From positions 215,893 to 279,892 of the forward strand of contig NZ_AXBF01000004.1 in assembly GCF_000473205.1 (NCBI RefSeq): a DNA stretch of 64,000 nt. Reading direction: 5' to 3'. A program made the translations under genes and the position numbers. Shown piece after piece: positions 1 through 7,018 of this stretch. How positions within the stretch are numbered: the stretch's first letter is position 1; each line of letters starts with the position of its first letter. Below the pieces are notes generated by a model. That model was not told where the DNA came from, did not search any database, and worked only from the letters and a program-made list of their open reading frames with translations. This DNA is from Pseudophaeobacter arcticus DSM 23566. GTDB taxonomy: Bacteria > Pseudomonadota > Alphaproteobacteria > Rhodobacterales > Rhodobacteraceae.

Positions 1-2
1 CC

Positions 3-659
3 CTGCTGACGCCGCAGGGTTTTGCCCAGTCCTCGATCGCCGGGCGCGGGTTCTACGCGCTGGAATTCATGCTCTACGACCCCAAGTTTGCCAATGCCGA
101 ACCACAGGACTACAGCTGCGCCCTGATCGCCGCGATGGCCCGTGATATTGCCACAACGGCCGAGGCCATTCAGCAGGACTGGCAGCACTCCTATGCCGCG
201 CAGATGCGCAATGCCACCGGGCGCTATCACGATAAAACCGAGGTCAAGCAAGAGCTTTTTAAATCGCTGAACACAGGCCTGCAGATGCTGGCAGACATGC
301 GATTGGGCCGCCCCTTGGGCAGCTTTGACAAACCCCGCCCCAAACGCGCCGAGGCCTGGCGCTCAGCCCGCAGCCAGCACCATATTGTCCTGGCCCTGCA
401 AGCCCTGCACCCTCTGGCCATCGCCTTGGCGCAGGGAGATGAGGATCTGGTGGCGCAACTGGAAGCCGCCTTTCAAAAGCCAATCCTGCGCGCCCTGCGC
501 CTGGAAGATCCCAGCCTCGCAGGGGTTGCAGATCCGGCCAAGCGGTTCCGCATCGAGGCACTGCAGCAAGAGATCAACGATCTGCGGGCGCTGATTGAGA
601 GCGATCTGGGCCCCTCGCTGGGGGTTCTGGCCGGGTTCAACGCGCTGGACGGCGACTGA
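3..659 (+). CDS. Imelysin-family (peptidase M75-like) protein, 5' end outside window
   Basis: This is the C-terminal part of an imelysin-type periplasmic protein; the frame is already open at base 3, so the start lies before the window. Imelysin proteins act in bacterial iron acquisition. Near the start the residues GRGFYALEFMLYD sit where the family usually has its GxHxxE motif, and the His is a Tyr here while the Glu is kept. The rest is mostly helical and rich in Ala, Leu and Gln, as in this family. The gene is followed 51 bases later by a DUF1513 gene. The pair imelysin then DUF1513 is a known end of iron-uptake operons in alphaproteobacteria, which supports the call. Family membership is fairly sure; substrate is inferred. 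Confidence 0.75.
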   Translation: MLTPQGFAQSSIAGRGFYALEFMLYDPKFANAEPQDYSCALIAAMARDIATTAEAIQQDWQHSYAAQMRNATGRYHDKTEVKQELFKSLNTGLQMLADMRLGRPLGSFDKPRPKRAEAWRSARSQHHIVLALQALHPLAIALAQGDEDLVAQLEAAFQKPILRALRLEDPSLAGVADPAKRFRIEALQQEINDLRALIESDLGPSLGVLAGFNALDGD

Positions 660-710
660 CGCACGCCTCAAAGAAAACACAGCACAGCCCCCTGACAGCA
701 AGGACAGCAC

Positions 711-1796
711 ATGACCTCTCGACGCGGTTTTATCGCCGGCCTTTTGGCCACCAGCCTGGCCCCTGCCCCCAGCTGGGCTGACCTTGGCGGCCCGGCCTTT
801 CTGGCGGCTGCCAAAGATCACGGCGGGCGCTACCTGCTGGCAGGCCTGTCCGACACCGGGGCGATCCGCTTTACCTGTCCGCTGCCGGGGCGCGGCCATG
901 CCGCCGCTGCCCACCCCCATCGCCCCGAGGCCGTTGCCTTTGCCCGCCGTCCCGGTCGCTTTGCCGACGTCATAGACTGCCGGGATGGGACACATCTTGC
1001 CCGTCTGGAGCCTCCACAGGGGCATCACTTTTATGGCCATGGCTTGTTCTCCCGGGATGGCAGCCGCCTGTTCACCACCGAAAACGACTATGAGACTGGC
1101 CGTGGCGTGATCGGCCTTTGGGAGGTCACACAGGCCTATCGCCGCATTGGCAGCTTTGGCTCCGGCGGGATTGGCCCCCATGACATGCTGCTGCGCCACA
1201 GCCCGCGCGGTGACCAGCTGGCCATTGCCAACGGCGGGATTGAAACCCACCCCGACAGCGGCCGGGCCAAGCTGAACCTGCCGCAGATGCGCCCGAACCT
1301 CAGCCTGCTGTCCCTGGAGGGCGAGGTGCTGGACGTGATGGAACTGGATTGGGATTTGCACCTGAACTCGATCCGTCACCTTGCCCTGTCATCGCAAGGG
1401 ACCCTGGGCTTTGCCATGCAATGGCAGGGGGATCCGGGTGCAGACCTGCCGCTGCTGGGGCTGTATCAGCCCGGCGCCGCACCGCAGCTATTGGCAGAGG
1501 GCGACCCCCGGCTGCGCAATATGCGCGGCTATGGCGGCTCGGTCGCCTTTGCCGCCGACGACCAATCCATCGCGGTTTCCTCTCCCAGGGGCGGGATGGT
1601 GCAGGTGCTGGACACCAGCAATGGTGAAATCATCCGCGAACATGCGCTGCAGGACGTCTGCGGCCTGGCCACCGCCAGCAATGGGCTGATCGCCAGCACC
1701 GGGCTGGGCCAGATTTTGGCTCTGACAGGGGGCGCAGCAAAACCGCTGGGGCGTCACGATCTGGCCTGGGACAACCACCTTATCCGTCTGGCCTGA
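711..1796 (+). CDS. DUF1513 protein, Tat-exported beta-propeller-like
   Basis: A 361-residue protein that I assign to DUF1513 from its layout and from its place behind an imelysin gene. The N-terminus TSRRGFIAG, followed by a hydrophobic stretch ending near APSWA, is a twin-arginine signal, so it should be folded before export to the periplasm. The mature part has repeated GxxxF/DG motifs (for example GLFSRDGSRLFTTEND and GIGPHDMLL) that suggest blades of a WD-like propeller. The start at 711 has AAGGA about 8 bases upstream. It probably shares a transcript with the upstream imelysin gene and works in iron uptake, but the molecular role of DUF1513 is unknown. Confidence 0.8.
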   Translation: MTSRRGFIAGLLATSLAPAPSWADLGGPAFLAAAKDHGGRYLLAGLSDTGAIRFTCPLPGRGHAAAAHPHRPEAVAFARRPGRFADVIDCRDGTHLARLEPPQGHHFYGHGLFSRDGSRLFTTENDYETGRGVIGLWEVTQAYRRIGSFGSGGIGPHDMLLRHSPRGDQLAIANGGIETHPDSGRAKLNLPQMRPNLSLLSLEGEVLDVMELDWDLHLNSIRHLALSSQGTLGFAMQWQGDPGADLPLLGLYQPGAAPQLLAEGDPRLRNMRGYGGSVAFAADDQSIAVSSPRGGMVQVLDTSNGEIIREHALQDVCGLATASNGLIASTGLGQILALTGGAAKPLGRHDLAWDNHLIRLA

Positions 1797-1816
1797 CTGG
1801 CGCCAACTGCCCCAAA

Positions 1817-1830
1817 GGGGGGAAACCCCC
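1817..1830. terminator. Short G/C hairpin after the imelysin-DUF1513 genes
   Basis: Six G, three A and five C form a compact five-pair hairpin 20 bases after the DUF1513 stop. There is no T run directly behind it, so termination is only a suggestion. Confidence 0.35.
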
Positions 1831-1836
1831 GTGCAG

Positions 1837-1874
1837 GTTTTCGATATTATACTTACCGCAAGTAAAACGAAAAC
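1837..1874. promoter_or_regulatory. Nested dyad, candidate GlpR operator
   Basis: The outer arms GTTTTCG (1837-1843) and CGAAAAC (1868-1874) are a perfect inverted repeat. An inner dyad TACTT-ACCGC-AAGTA lies at 1850-1864. TTTCG-type repeats are typical binding motifs of DeoR-family regulators. The element is 56 bases before glpR, which fits autoregulation of glpR-glpD by GlpR. The binding is inferred. Confidence 0.45.
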
Positions 1875-1929
1875 AAATGGTGACAAAACTCGTATGATCC
1901 GATAGGCATTCCCACAAAAGGGAAAGCCC

Positions 1930-2742
1930 ATGGATGCCACGACTCGCCACGACAAGATCCTGAACTTGCTGCACAGCCAGGAGCGCGTAGAGGTAGAGGA
2001 CCTCGCGGCGCGCTTTGGGGTATCCCTGCAGACGGTGCGCACCGACCTGCGGGATCTGTCTGCGCGCGGGGTGTTGTCGCGGGTGCATGGCGGCGCAGTG
2101 CGGATCAGCTCTGCCGCCAATCGCGCCTATGCCGACCGACGCAAGCAGAACGCCACGGCCAAACAGACCATGGCAGCCCTGCTGGCCGAATTCATCCCCG
2201 ACAACTGCTCGCTGGCGATCAATATCGGCACCTCGACCGAACAGGCCGCGCGCGCCCTGGAAAACCATCGCGGGCTTACCATACTTTCCAATAATATCAA
2301 TATTATCAACCTGATGATGGGTGGAGAGGCAAAGGAGCTGATCCTGGTTGGCGGCACCGTCCGGCAAAGCGACGGGGCAATCATTGGCGAAGATGCGGTT
2401 GAATTCATCTCTCGTTACAAGGTGGATTATGCCATCATCGGCGCCTCGGCGCTGGATGAGGACGGCGCCGTGCTGGACCACGATGCCCGCGAAGTCTCTG
2501 TTGCCCGCGCCATCCTTAAAAACGCACGGAGCAAAATCCTGCTCTGTGACAGCAGCAAGTTTGCCCGCTCCGCCCCGGTGCGGATCTGCGGCCTGCCGGA
2601 TCTGGATGTGGTTATCACCGATCAACGGCCCCCCACCCCCTTCTGCGAGGCCGCCCATGCGGCAGGCACCCGCATCCTGTGCACAGATTCGGACGGGATC
2701 AAAAACGAAAGCAGCGAAAATGACCGAGCCCAAAATGACTGA
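1930..2742 (+). CDS. glpR: DeoR-family repressor of glycerol-3-phosphate genes, GlpR
   Basis: A 270-residue DeoR-family regulator. The first 60 residues form the winged helix-turn-helix (VEDLAARFGVSLQTVRTDLR, then GVLSRVHGGA). The rest is the DeoR sugar-phosphate sensor domain, with the family pattern around NIGTSTEQAARAL and ILVGGTVRQSDGAIIGEDA. The start at 1930 has a purine-rich AAAGGGAAAG just upstream. Its last codons overlap the start of glpD, so the two are cotranscribed and the effector is most likely glycerol-3-phosphate. The C-terminus runs on about 15 residues past the usual end, with a polar tail. The dyad at 1837-1874 may be its operator. Confidence 0.88.
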   Translation: MDATTRHDKILNLLHSQERVEVEDLAARFGVSLQTVRTDLRDLSARGVLSRVHGGAVRISSAANRAYADRRKQNATAKQTMAALLAEFIPDNCSLAINIGTSTEQAARALENHRGLTILSNNINIINLMMGGEAKELILVGGTVRQSDGAIIGEDAVEFISRYKVDYAIIGASALDEDGAVLDHDAREVSVARAILKNARSKILLCDSSKFARSAPVRICGLPDLDVVITDQRPPTPFCEAAHAAGTRILCTDSDGIKNESSENDRAQND

Positions 2743-4300
2743 GCCCAAAATCACCGATCTCTTTATCATTGGCGGCGGCATCAATGGCTGCGGTATCGCC
2801 CGTGACGCCGCCGGGCGCGGCCTGTCGGTCACCCTGGCCGAGATGAACGACCTGGCCTCGGCGACCTCTTCCGCCTCGACCAAGCTGTTTCACGGCGGCC
2901 TGCGATACCTGGAGTATTTTGAATTCCGGCTGGTGCGCGAGGCCCTGATCGAACGTGAAGTGCTGCTAAAGGCAATGCCGCATATTTCCTGGCCGATGCG
3001 CTTTGTGCTGCCCTTCCACAAGGATATGCGGTTTGACAACGACACGCCGACGTCAAAACTGCTGACCACCTTTATGCCCTGGATGAAGGGGCGGCGCCCG
3101 GCCTGGCTGATCCGTCTGGGGCTGTTTTTATACGATTCCCTTGGCAAGCGTGGCATCCTGCCGGGCACCAGCACGGTGGATCTGACCACCGATGTGGCGG
3201 GCCGCCCGTTGAAGTCGAAATTCAAAAAGGCCTTTGAATATTCCGATTGCTGGGTCGAAGACGCCCGGCTGGTGGTGCTCAACGCCCGCGACGCGCAGGC
3301 CCGTGGGGCCAATATCATGACCCGCACCGAGGTCCTGGGCGCAGAACGCCGCGCCGATCACTGGGTCATCACCGTCAAGGATCACGCCAGCGGCGAAACC
3401 ACCGAACATCACGCCAAGATGCTGGTCAATGCAGGCGGGCCATGGGTGGCGGATCTGCTGCGTCGGACCCTGGGGCAAAACAGCCGCGAGACGGTCCGTC
3501 TGGTGCGTGGCAGCCATATCGTGGTGCCAAAACTGTTTGACCACGGGCGCTGCTATTTCTTTCAGGGCACCGATGGCCGGATTATCTTTGCCATCCCCTA
3601 TGAAGAAGACTTCACCCTGATCGGCACCACCGATGCCGACCATCCGGACCCACAGACCGCGCCGGAATGCACGCCGCAAGAGCGGGATTACCTGATTGAT
3701 TTTGCGTCACAATACTTTGAAAAACCACTAAGCCGCGATGATGTGGTCTGGACCTACTCGGGGGTGCGGCCGCTGTATGATGACGGGGCCAGCTCAGCCA
3801 CGGCGGCGACGCGCGAATATGTGCTGACGCTGGATCAGGCGCAGGCGCCGCTGCTCAATGTCTTTGGCGGCAAGATCACCACCTACCGCAAACTGGCCGA
3901 GGCCGCCCTGGCCAAGATTGGCGAGGCCCTGCCGGGGCTCCCTGGCAACTGGACCGTCGGTGTGGCGATGCCTGGTGGCGATTTTCCGGTCGCGGATGTG
4001 GCCAGGCTGACGGCCAAACTGGCCAGCGATTATCCCTTCCTGTCCGCCTATGCCAGCCGACGGCTGATGCGCGCCTATGGGCTGGAGGCCTGGGAGGTTC
4101 TGGGGGATGCCAAAACCGCGCAGGATCTGGGCCAGGATTTTGGCGCAACCATCACCGCCCAAGAGCTGGACTGGGTGATCAAAAACGAATGGGTGCGCAC
4201 AGGCGAAGACTTCCTGCTGCGCCGCACCAAGCTAAACCTGCGGCTGGATGCAGATCAGCGCGCAGCGGTGGACACCTATATCCGCAACAAACTGGCCTAA
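2720..4300 (+). CDS. glpD: Aerobic glycerol-3-phosphate dehydrogenase GlpD
   Basis: A 526-residue FAD enzyme that oxidises glycerol-3-phosphate to dihydroxyacetone phosphate and passes electrons to quinone at the inner membrane. The FAD dinucleotide fold is at the N-terminus (LFIIGGGINGCGIARDAAGR), followed by SSASTKLFHGGLRYLE, which is typical of the family, and TTDADH further on. The frame is open upstream, but the protein family begins near residue 10. Two in-frame ATG codons, at 2720 and 2735, begin a perfect five-residue repeat MTEPK-MTEPK. I chose 2720, which overlaps the glpR stop by 23 bases. No glycerol transporter or kinase gene is next to it; cobO follows on the other strand. Confidence 0.93.
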   Translation: MTEPKMTEPKITDLFIIGGGINGCGIARDAAGRGLSVTLAEMNDLASATSSASTKLFHGGLRYLEYFEFRLVREALIEREVLLKAMPHISWPMRFVLPFHKDMRFDNDTPTSKLLTTFMPWMKGRRPAWLIRLGLFLYDSLGKRGILPGTSTVDLTTDVAGRPLKSKFKKAFEYSDCWVEDARLVVLNARDAQARGANIMTRTEVLGAERRADHWVITVKDHASGETTEHHAKMLVNAGGPWVADLLRRTLGQNSRETVRLVRGSHIVVPKLFDHGRCYFFQGTDGRIIFAIPYEEDFTLIGTTDADHPDPQTAPECTPQERDYLIDFASQYFEKPLSRDDVVWTYSGVRPLYDDGASSATAATREYVLTLDQAQAPLLNVFGGKITTYRKLAEAALAKIGEALPGLPGNWTVGVAMPGGDFPVADVARLTAKLASDYPFLSAYASRRLMRAYGLEAWEVLGDAKTAQDLGQDFGATITAQELDWVIKNEWVRTGEDFLLRRTKLNLRLDADQRAAVDTYIRNKLA

Positions 4301-4325
4301 CCGCCGCAACCACACCAATTGACGA

Positions 4326-4355
4326 TATCAGCCCAGAGCAGGCTCCGGGCTGATA
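4326..4355. terminator. Hairpin between convergent glpD and cobO
   Basis: TATCAGCCC (4326-4334) and GGGCTGATA (4347-4355) form a perfect nine-pair stem with a 12-base loop in the 60 bases between the two converging genes. There is no strong T run on either side. A shared bidirectional terminator is likely from its position. Confidence 0.55.
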
Positions 4356-4360
4356 CGCGC

Positions 4361-4996
4361 TTAAAACTCCACGCCTTTTTGTGCCTTAACACCGGCGCGG
4401 AAGGGGTGTTTGATCTGACCCATCTCGGTGACCAGATCGGCAATCTCGATCAGCTCTTCCTTGGCGTTGCGCCCGGTCAGAACCACATGAGTCATCGGTG
4501 GTTTTTCTTCCACCAGGAACTCCAGCACCTCTTCCAGGTTCAGGTAATCATAGCGCAGGGCGATGTTGATCTCATCCAACAGCACCATGGTATTGCGCTC
4601 ATCGCGGATCATCTCCTTGGCTTTTTCCCAACCCTTTTGGGCCGCAGCAATGTCGCGTTCCTTATCCTGGGTTTCCCAGGTGAAGCCCTCGCCCATGGCG
4701 TAGAATTGGCACAGATCGCTAAAGTTCTCTTCGATCAATGTGCGCTCGCCGGTCTGCCAGGCCCCCTTGATGAACTGCACCACCGCCGAGGGCATCCCAT
4801 GGGCAATACAGCGCATGATCATGCCGAATCCCGAGCTGGATTTGCCCTTGCCGGGACCGGTGTGGACAATGATCAGCCCCTTTTCCCCATCCTTGGTTTT
4901 CATCATGCGATCACGCGCGGCCTTCTTCTTGGCCATCTTGGAGGCGTGACGTGCCGCTTCCTCTTCTGAAATGCCGGTTTCGGACTTCTCACTCAC
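4361..4996 (-). CDS. cobO: Cob(I)yrinic acid a,c-diamide adenosyltransferase CobO
   Basis: CobO transfers the adenosyl group from ATP to the corrinoid cobalt after reduction to Co(I). The P-loop reads HTGPGKGKSSSGFG, the family pattern, and VVLTGRNAKEELIEIADLVTEM near the end is also characteristic. I place the start at a GTG at 4996, with AGGAG on the same strand 8 bases upstream, giving 211 residues; the frame stays open to 5032. An N-terminal Lys-rich segment (KMAKKKAARDRMMK) precedes the P-loop, as in many CobO proteins. It is divergent from the riboswitch-led cob operon. No riboswitch is visible on its own leader. Confidence 0.92.
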   Translation of the reverse strand: MSEKSETGISEEEAARHASKMAKKKAARDRMMKTKDGEKGLIIVHTGPGKGKSSSGFGMIMRCIAHGMPSAVVQFIKGAWQTGERTLIEENFSDLCQFYAMGEGFTWETQDKERDIAAAQKGWEKAKEMIRDERNTMVLLDEINIALRYDYLNLEEVLEFLVEEKPPMTHVVLTGRNAKEELIEIADLVTEMGQIKHPFRAGVKAQKGVEF

Positions 4997-5068
4997 GGGG
5001 TTCACTCCTGCTGTTTGCCCAAGTCTTGACAAGGAAGGCCTCGATAGCGCAAGGGGTTTTCGTTGGTT

Positions 5069-5083
5069 CCTGCAAATTGCAGG
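5069..5083. promoter_or_regulatory. Perfect short dyad between cobO and the riboswitch
   Basis: CCTGCAA-A-TTGCAGG is a perfect 15-base inverted repeat in the space between divergent cobO and the cobalamin riboswitch. It could be an operator for the divergent promoters or a small hairpin. Only the symmetry is seen. Confidence 0.35.
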
Positions 5084-5117
5084 CGAAGAGGGAATGTGAC
5101 AGGCTGATACTTACTTT

Positions 5118-5275
5118 TGGTATCGGCTCTCAAGCACAGCCGCCCCCGCGACCGTGACCGGAGAGGTCTCTGATGCCACTGGCCCGTGCGTCTTGCACAT
5201 CGTCGGGAAGGCAAGAGCACCGCAGACAGGCCCTGGCCTGTTAGAATCCGCAAGCCGGGAGACCTGCCAACGGAT
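5118..5275 (+). promoter_or_regulatory. Cobalamin riboswitch ahead of the cob operon
   Basis: The parts of an adenosylcobalamin riboswitch appear in order: GCCGCCCCCGCGACCGTGA (5139-5157), GCCACTG (5175-5181), GGGAAGG (5215-5221), and the B12 box AAGCCGGGAGACCTGCC (5252-5268). The 5' part before the CCCCCGC segment is short compared with long-form examples. It lies about 110 bases before the first DUF1636 gene, and should lower expression of the whole operon when adenosylcobalamin is plentiful. The edges are approximate. Confidence 0.88.
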
Positions 5276-5383
5276 GAGACAACGAGCGGACGGGGTGTGT
5301 CGCGACTGGTTGTGGGAGTGCGCCCTCTGCCCTCTCTCTGCTGGCCCGGCCCCGTTCCTCACACATAAAGGAAACGCGCGCTG

Positions 5384-5794
5384 ATGGCAGAAGATATGGC
5401 ACTCCCCGCCACTGAAGATACCGCAGAGGTCACTTTGACAATCTGCACTACCTGCAAACGCGACGGCGTCGACCCCGAGGCCACCCGCCCCGGCGCGCTG
5501 CTGATGGCAGCCCTGACGGACGCCAGCCTGCCTGCCGGTGTCACGGTGCGCGGTGTGGAATGTCTTTCGGCCTGCAAACGCGGCTGTGCCATGGTATTGA
5601 CCGGCGGAGAGGCCCGCTGGAGCTATATCTATGGCGATCTTGACCCTGAGGCCCATGTTGACGACATTCTGGCTGGCGCCGCCGCCTATGCCGCCACAGC
5701 GGATGGCCTGGTGCCCTGGCGTGAACGCCCACAGGTGTTCCGCAAACAATCCATCGCCCGTATCCCCCCGATCACCCTGCCTTCCAAGGACTAA
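5384..5794 (+). CDS. DUF1636 metal-associated protein, first copy
   Basis: A 136-residue protein of the DUF1636 family, which sits in cobalamin clusters and looks like a small thioredoxin-like ferredoxin. Five cysteines are arranged as C21-x2-C24 (CTTCKRDG) and C60-x3-C64-x3-C68 (CLSACKRGC), so a metal or Fe-S ligand role is likely. It ends with a stretch around RKQSIARIPPI that the second copy at 18773-19108 matches as MKAIARIPADLD. It is the first gene behind the riboswitch, 6 bases before cobW. The start has AAAGGAA upstream. The biochemical role is unknown; cobalt delivery is only an inference from position. Confidence 0.85.
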   Translation: MAEDMALPATEDTAEVTLTICTTCKRDGVDPEATRPGALLMAALTDASLPAGVTVRGVECLSACKRGCAMVLTGGEARWSYIYGDLDPEAHVDDILAGAAAYAATADGLVPWRERPQVFRKQSIARIPPITLPSKD

Positions 5795-5800
5795 ATCCCC

Positions 5801-6835
5801 ATGAGCGACCTCAACAAGATCCCCGTCACCATTATCACAGGCTTTTTGGGCGCGGGGAAAACCACCCTGATCCGCCACCTGATGCAAAACCCCCAGGGCA
5901 AACGCCTGGCGGTTCTGGTCAATGAATTTGGCACCGCTGGTGTTGATGGCGACATCCTGAAGTCCTGCGCCGATGAAAACTGCCCGGAAAACAACATCGT
6001 CGAGCTGGCCAATGGCTGCATCTGCTGCACCGTGGCGGATGATTTCATCCCCACCATCGAGGCCCTGATGGCGCTGCCGGAACAGCCCGAACATATCCTG
6101 ATCGAAACCTCTGGCCTGGCGCTGCCCAAGCCCCTGCTCAAGGCCTTTGACTGGCCTGCGATCCGCTCGCGCATCACTGTGGATGGCGTCATTGCCCTGG
6201 CCGATGCCGAAGCCGTGGCCGCCGGGCAGTTTGCCCCCGATCTTGCCGCGGTTGAGGCCCAACGCGCAGCCGATGACAGTCTCGATCACGAAACGCCGCT
6301 CTCCGAGGTGTTTGAGGATCAGATCTCCTGCGCCGACATCGTGTTGCTGTCCAAGGCCGATCTGGCAGGCCAGGCCGGCCTGGAGGCTGCCCGCAAGGTG
6401 ATCGAGGCCGAAGCGCCGCGTCCGCTGCCAATCCTGCCGATGAGCGAAGGCGTGATTGATCCGCGTATCATCCTGGGTCTGAATGCCGCCGCCGAAGACG
6501 ACCTGGAGGGCCGCCCCAGCCATCACGATGGGCACCACGATCACGAACACGACGATTTTGAGAGCATTGTTGTCGAAATGGGCGAAGTCGCCGATCCGGA
6601 AGCGCTGCAAGATGCTATCGTGAAACTTGCCCGCACACGTAATATACTGCGCGTCAAAGGCTATGTCGCGGTGGAGGGAAAACCCATGCGCATGTTGGTT
6701 CAGGCCGTGGGCGAGCGCCTGCGGGCCCAGTACGACAAGCCCTGGGGCGACGCACCACGTCGTACCCAGCTGGTGGTGATTGCAGAACACGACAATATCG
6801 ACGGTGCCGCCATTCGCGCCGAACTGGGGGCCTGA
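5801..6835 (+). CDS. cobW: CobW-type GTP-dependent metallochaperone
   Basis: A 344-residue COG0523 GTPase. Walker A is GFLGAGKTTLIRH at residues 14-26 and the metal-binding CxCC motif is GCICC at 72-76. A His/Asp-rich loop around residues 240-252 (SHHDGHHDHEHDD) would bind divalent metal. The C-terminal CobW_C domain follows (VKGYVAVEGKPMRMLVQAV). Such proteins are thought to hand metal to target enzymes; here the target is presumably the CobN-containing cobaltochelatase encoded next. It is cotranscribed with DUF1636 under the cobalamin riboswitch. A gap of about 180 bases with a short tandem repeat separates it from cobN. Confidence 0.93.
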   Translation: MSDLNKIPVTIITGFLGAGKTTLIRHLMQNPQGKRLAVLVNEFGTAGVDGDILKSCADENCPENNIVELANGCICCTVADDFIPTIEALMALPEQPEHILIETSGLALPKPLLKAFDWPAIRSRITVDGVIALADAEAVAAGQFAPDLAAVEAQRAADDSLDHETPLSEVFEDQISCADIVLLSKADLAGQAGLEAARKVIEAEAPRPLPILPMSEGVIDPRIILGLNAAAEDDLEGRPSHHDGHHDHEHDDFESIVVEMGEVADPEALQDAIVKLARTRNILRVKGYVAVEGKPMRMLVQAVGERLRAQYDKPWGDAPRRTQLVVIAEHDNIDGAAIRAELGA

Positions 6836-6946
6836 TTCCATGGCCCCGCGCTTGACCTGCCAGACACCGATGCGGAAAGGATCGCGCCCGTCCCGGGATG
6901 AGCGCACTCACGCCCGCCTTCGGGGTGGGTCAGGTGTGATCCCGGG

Positions 6947-6982
6947 CGCAATCCGGGGCGCAATCCGGGGTCTGCAATCCGG
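6947..6982. repeat. Three 12-base tandem units between cobW and cobN
   Basis: Two exact copies of CGCAATCCGGGG (6947-6958 and 6959-6970) are followed by a degenerate third, TCTGCAATCCGG. They lie in the non-coding gap before cobN. No function is evident; slippage could change the copy number. Confidence 0.7.
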
Positions 6983-7018
6983 CCTTCAGTTTTCTCCAAG
7001 CGCGCGAGGCAATATCTG

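Noticed and set aside
363..1379. A 338-codon minus-strand frame opposite the imelysin and DUF1513 genes
   Set aside because: Runs across two real genes, is Gln/Gly/Ala-rich without motifs, and has no ribosome site.
4319..4969. A 216-codon plus-strand frame opposite cobO
   Set aside because: cobO has a P-loop and family motifs on the minus strand; the plus-strand frame is its shadow.
5111..6907. A 598-codon open frame on the minus strand opposite cobW and the riboswitch
   Set aside because: It is a shadow of the GC-rich cobW codons; cobW has full family motifs, while the antisense product has low-complexity His/Gly/Gln text and no recognisable domain.
6947..6982. Possible CRISPR-like repeats
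   Set aside because: Units are only 12 bases, directly adjacent with no spacers, and one is degenerate. No cas genes are present. No CRISPR array was seen anywhere in the window.
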